In this document: positions 61,914-64,000 of the stretch, piece by piece
Numbering within the stretch: the stretch's first letter is position 1
Layout: each line of letters starts with the position of its first letter
DNA from: Ceriagrion tenellum
Taxonomy: Eukaryota; Arthropoda; Insecta; Odonata; Coenagrionidae
Reading direction: 5' to 3'
Length of the DNA: 64,000 nt
Assembly: GCA_963169105.1 (NCBI GenBank)
Contig: OY720636.1
Coordinates: forward strand, 138,251,747-138,315,746
Translations under genes and position numbers: made by a program
Notes under the pieces: generated by a model
The model's database searches: none
Told to the model about the DNA's origin: nothing
The model's input: only the letters and a program-made list of their open reading frames with translations

Positions 61914-62917
61914 GGCCGGCTTCATAGGTCGGCGGCGGCGGCGGAAGTGGTGGTACTCAGCCAATGAGGACACTTCTTTAGAAATCATGACGTCAGACCG
62001 ATGAGCTGTGCTATGATGGCTAGCGGGGGCCGCAAATATTCTGCCTGGCTGAATCTAGACTGAATTCTGTGGCGGCGGAAGCTGGCCGAGAAGCGGGAAA
62101 ACCCACTGCCTTTCAAAAATGAATCCTCTTTGGATGATTAGCGAGCCCATCTGTATCAGTAAAAGATGCTTTAAGCGATGCGCGTAATGTTTACGATATA
62201 TTTAAGATATTAAGAGTATAATTTATAATGACTAGCGAAAATATGAGCTGGTATCCAACGGAAATGGCCTTCCTTAAGGTTATATAGTATCATTAATCTA
62301 CTAGCGTTAACCAGAGAGTGGCTTAAATCAAGCCAATTGAAAATTATTAAGGCAAAATATTTTTTATCCATTCTTGATGCTGCAACCACGGGGAGAAAAT
62401 TTACAGGTTGTGGCTATTGTTTATTGCATATTCGGACAGTGGAGCTGATGAGTGTGGGACAGTGGAGTGGATCAATGCTGATATGAGACTGCCTAACGCG
62501 TTAAACAACGACTAATTATTTCACTCGCTCTAATGTAAGAATCGATGCACAATATCATTCTTGACTTTAGTGACAAGGCTTTTTCTCAACTCATTTCAAT
62601 AAACATGGATTTCAGATTGAGGCGTTGCACGTTAGCTTGACGAATACGGTTAAGGTGAAACTACTGCCATCAAATAAGCATTAATAAATAATTACATACT
62701 AATCTTTAAACAAATCTATCATTATATAGCACGAATCATTCTCAAGAGTAAAAAAATGTTGCTTTTCAGATGACATGCAAATACTGCAGTGTTAATGTTA
62801 TTGTACGCCCACCGCCTTTCATTTGTATTCTCGCCGCCGACCTATGAAGGGTCCACCGCTACCGGCCGCGGCGAAATCCATCGTGATCCCCGCCGCCGCC
62901 GACCTATGAAGCCGGCC
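61914..62917. mobile_element. ~1 kb segment bounded by perfect 28 bp inverted repeats
   Basis: 61914-61941 (GGCCGGCTTCATAGGTCGG then GGC repeats) is the exact complement of 62890-62917. A third copy of the CGCCGCCGACCTATGAAG core lies at about 62830-62848 in the same orientation as the right arm. The ends are GC-rich and CpG-rich while the middle is AT-rich. A CCAAT motif (near 61968) and TGACGTCA (near 61989) sit just inside the left arm. No transposase frame. A non-autonomous transposon is the simplest reading; a duplicated promoter-like block is an alternative. Confidence 0.6.
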
Positions 62918-62921
62918 TCTG

Positions 62922-63303
62922 GCGAGAGTTTCCGAGCGCAGCCAATGAGAGACGAACGACCAACTGATGCGACGAATTGAGAAATGAGTTGCCTTGATTA
63001 ACACGTTGGCCGTCGCCACTGAAGAAGGGCGGAGGAAGTGTTACCAGATGGTACAACCACCGCATTGGATTCTCTGAACAGAGAGAATCTATTGCTTGAA
63101 GTTGGTCTTGGAAGCGAGTTTCCGAGCGCAGCCGATGAGAGCCGAACGAACAGCCGATGCGACGAATTGAGAGATGAGTTGCCTTTCTTAACACGTTGGT
63201 CGTCGCCAGTGGAGGAAAAGGGCGAGGGAGGGGTTACCAGGCATTACTACCATCAAATTGGTTTCTCCGAACAGAGAGAATCTATAGCGCGAAGTTTGTC
63301 TTT
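62922..63303 (+). repeat. Tandem duplication, two ~190 bp units
   Basis: Unit 1 (62922-63111) and unit 2 (63112-63303) share TTTCCGAGCGCAGCC, GATGCGACGAATTGAGA, TTAACACGTTGG, CGTCGCCA and ACAGAGAGAATCTAT at a constant 190 bp offset. Unit 1 directly follows the right arm of the inverted-repeat segment. The longest frame in the window (203 codons, 63038-63649) begins in unit 1 and runs out into AT-rich sequence; it shows no recognisable domain and the same protein is not encoded in both units in a meaningful way. Confidence 0.85.
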
Positions 63304-64000
63304 TTACGTGATTTCAACGAAAAATTATGGAACGGCAAGCGTTGTATATAAAAATATTTTCTTCCAGACCATTTCTATTTTCTGCTGTTATGATTGTTTT
63401 CTGTTCTTCTTTGAAACTCTAAATTTCTTAATTTCTACATTTTGGTGTAGTCTTCGGCGCATCCGTAGATTATCGCACCCCTCACCACTGTTTATGATAC
63501 ATACAGAACCATCAATATGTATATGGTTGGGGCCATCGAATGGGACCCTTTATTACTCTCCCATAAGAAAAGCAATGGAATCGGTGCAGAGGTGTTTATT
63601 TTTGCTTTTTCAAATTACTTGCACAAGAGATATAAGATTCAATTTTTGATTATCCGAAAGCCAATACTATAGTAACTTGAATTTTTCGAATTGATTTTGT
63701 TCTCCCATTCGCACTTGCTTAAAAATTGTTTTTATTGAGAAAATTTTCAATTTTGTCCCATTTCAGCAATAGCTTATTTACTTGGTAACGTCACAAACGG
63801 CTGAAAACGGTATACTTTTCCGAGGCCTTTTATGAATTTTGTATGTATACAAAATGGTGGTGCGCGTGTCGTGTGTGTGAATTCCTTATGTGCTCTGAAA
63901 CGCCTGAACCGATCGCCTTGAAATTGTGCCCGAGTGTTTATATTTGCACTGTGACTAAGATAGGCTATGTTAACATTTCTTCAGGGGTTTTGGGGCCCGA
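63304..64000. other. Window end, no recognised gene
   Basis: AT-rich DNA. The last ~150 bp carry CGCCTGAACCGATCGCCTTGA, a style of sequence often seen in dispersed insect elements, but it runs off the edge of the window and cannot be assigned. Confidence 0.3.

Noticed and set aside
63038..63649. 203-codon plus-strand ORF, longest in the window
   Set aside because: It starts inside a tandem repeat and continues through AT-rich DNA with Phe/Ile/Cys-rich translation, with no domain and no homologous frame in the duplicate unit.

Overview
This window looks like non-coding, transposon-littered chromosomal DNA from an animal, most likely an arthropod and probably an insect. The background is AT-rich. 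There are no operons, no long ORFs and no bacterial signals. The mobile-element fossils are eukaryotic: an hAT element with a ZMYM1/DUF4371-type transposase, non-LTR retrotransposon fragments, tRNA-derived SINEs, and a TTAA-flanked piggyBac-like MITE. Most of the longer ORFs (100-200 codons) lie in low-complexity polypurine/polypyrimidine tracts or repeats and are not convincing genes. I found no complete host protein-coding gene, rRNA or standard tRNA gene.

Layout. 1-18 kb: AT-rich spacer with a diverged ~270 bp direct duplication (873-1135 and 1889-2172), a minus-strand SINE (about 3.1-3.4 kb), several purine-rich islands (largest 8.44-9.29 kb), a 97-codon unassigned ORF at 11480-11773, and a SINE with a self-complementary body (14.6-14.8 kb). 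18-31 kb: two GC islands, three broken LINE pieces (reverse transcriptase at 19.2-19.6 kb, 3' end at 20.8-21.0 kb, endonuclease at 29.7-30.0 kb), and a 225 bp TTAA MITE at 28446-28670. 33-35 kb: two head-to-head tRNA-SINE pairs, one forming a near-perfect 34 bp hairpin whose loop carries the B box, then an hAT-like terminus carrying a 245 bp MITE with target duplication. 38-42 kb: a diverged tandem duplication and GC-rich, strand-asymmetric islands. 45.4-46.2 kb: the 3' part of another LINE on the minus strand. 48.5-49.3 kb: pyrimidine island. 52.7 kb: a 101 bp (AT)n run. 54.07-54.17 kb: a possible exon with strong splice signals.

56.3-63.3 kb is the densest mobile region. It holds a decayed minus-strand hAT transposase gene that can be followed from its zinc finger to the dimerisation domain, a foldback element (60041-60918) with a second palindromic element inside it, a GC-rich segment bounded by a perfect 28 bp inverted repeat (61914-62917), and an adjoining 190 bp tandem duplication.

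Nothing here amounts to a clearly new gene system. The most unusual structures are the nested foldback elements, the B-box hairpin, the inverted-repeat GC-rich segment, and the recurrence of kilobase-scale polypurine islands. All protein-family calls were made by reading translations by eye, without database searches.
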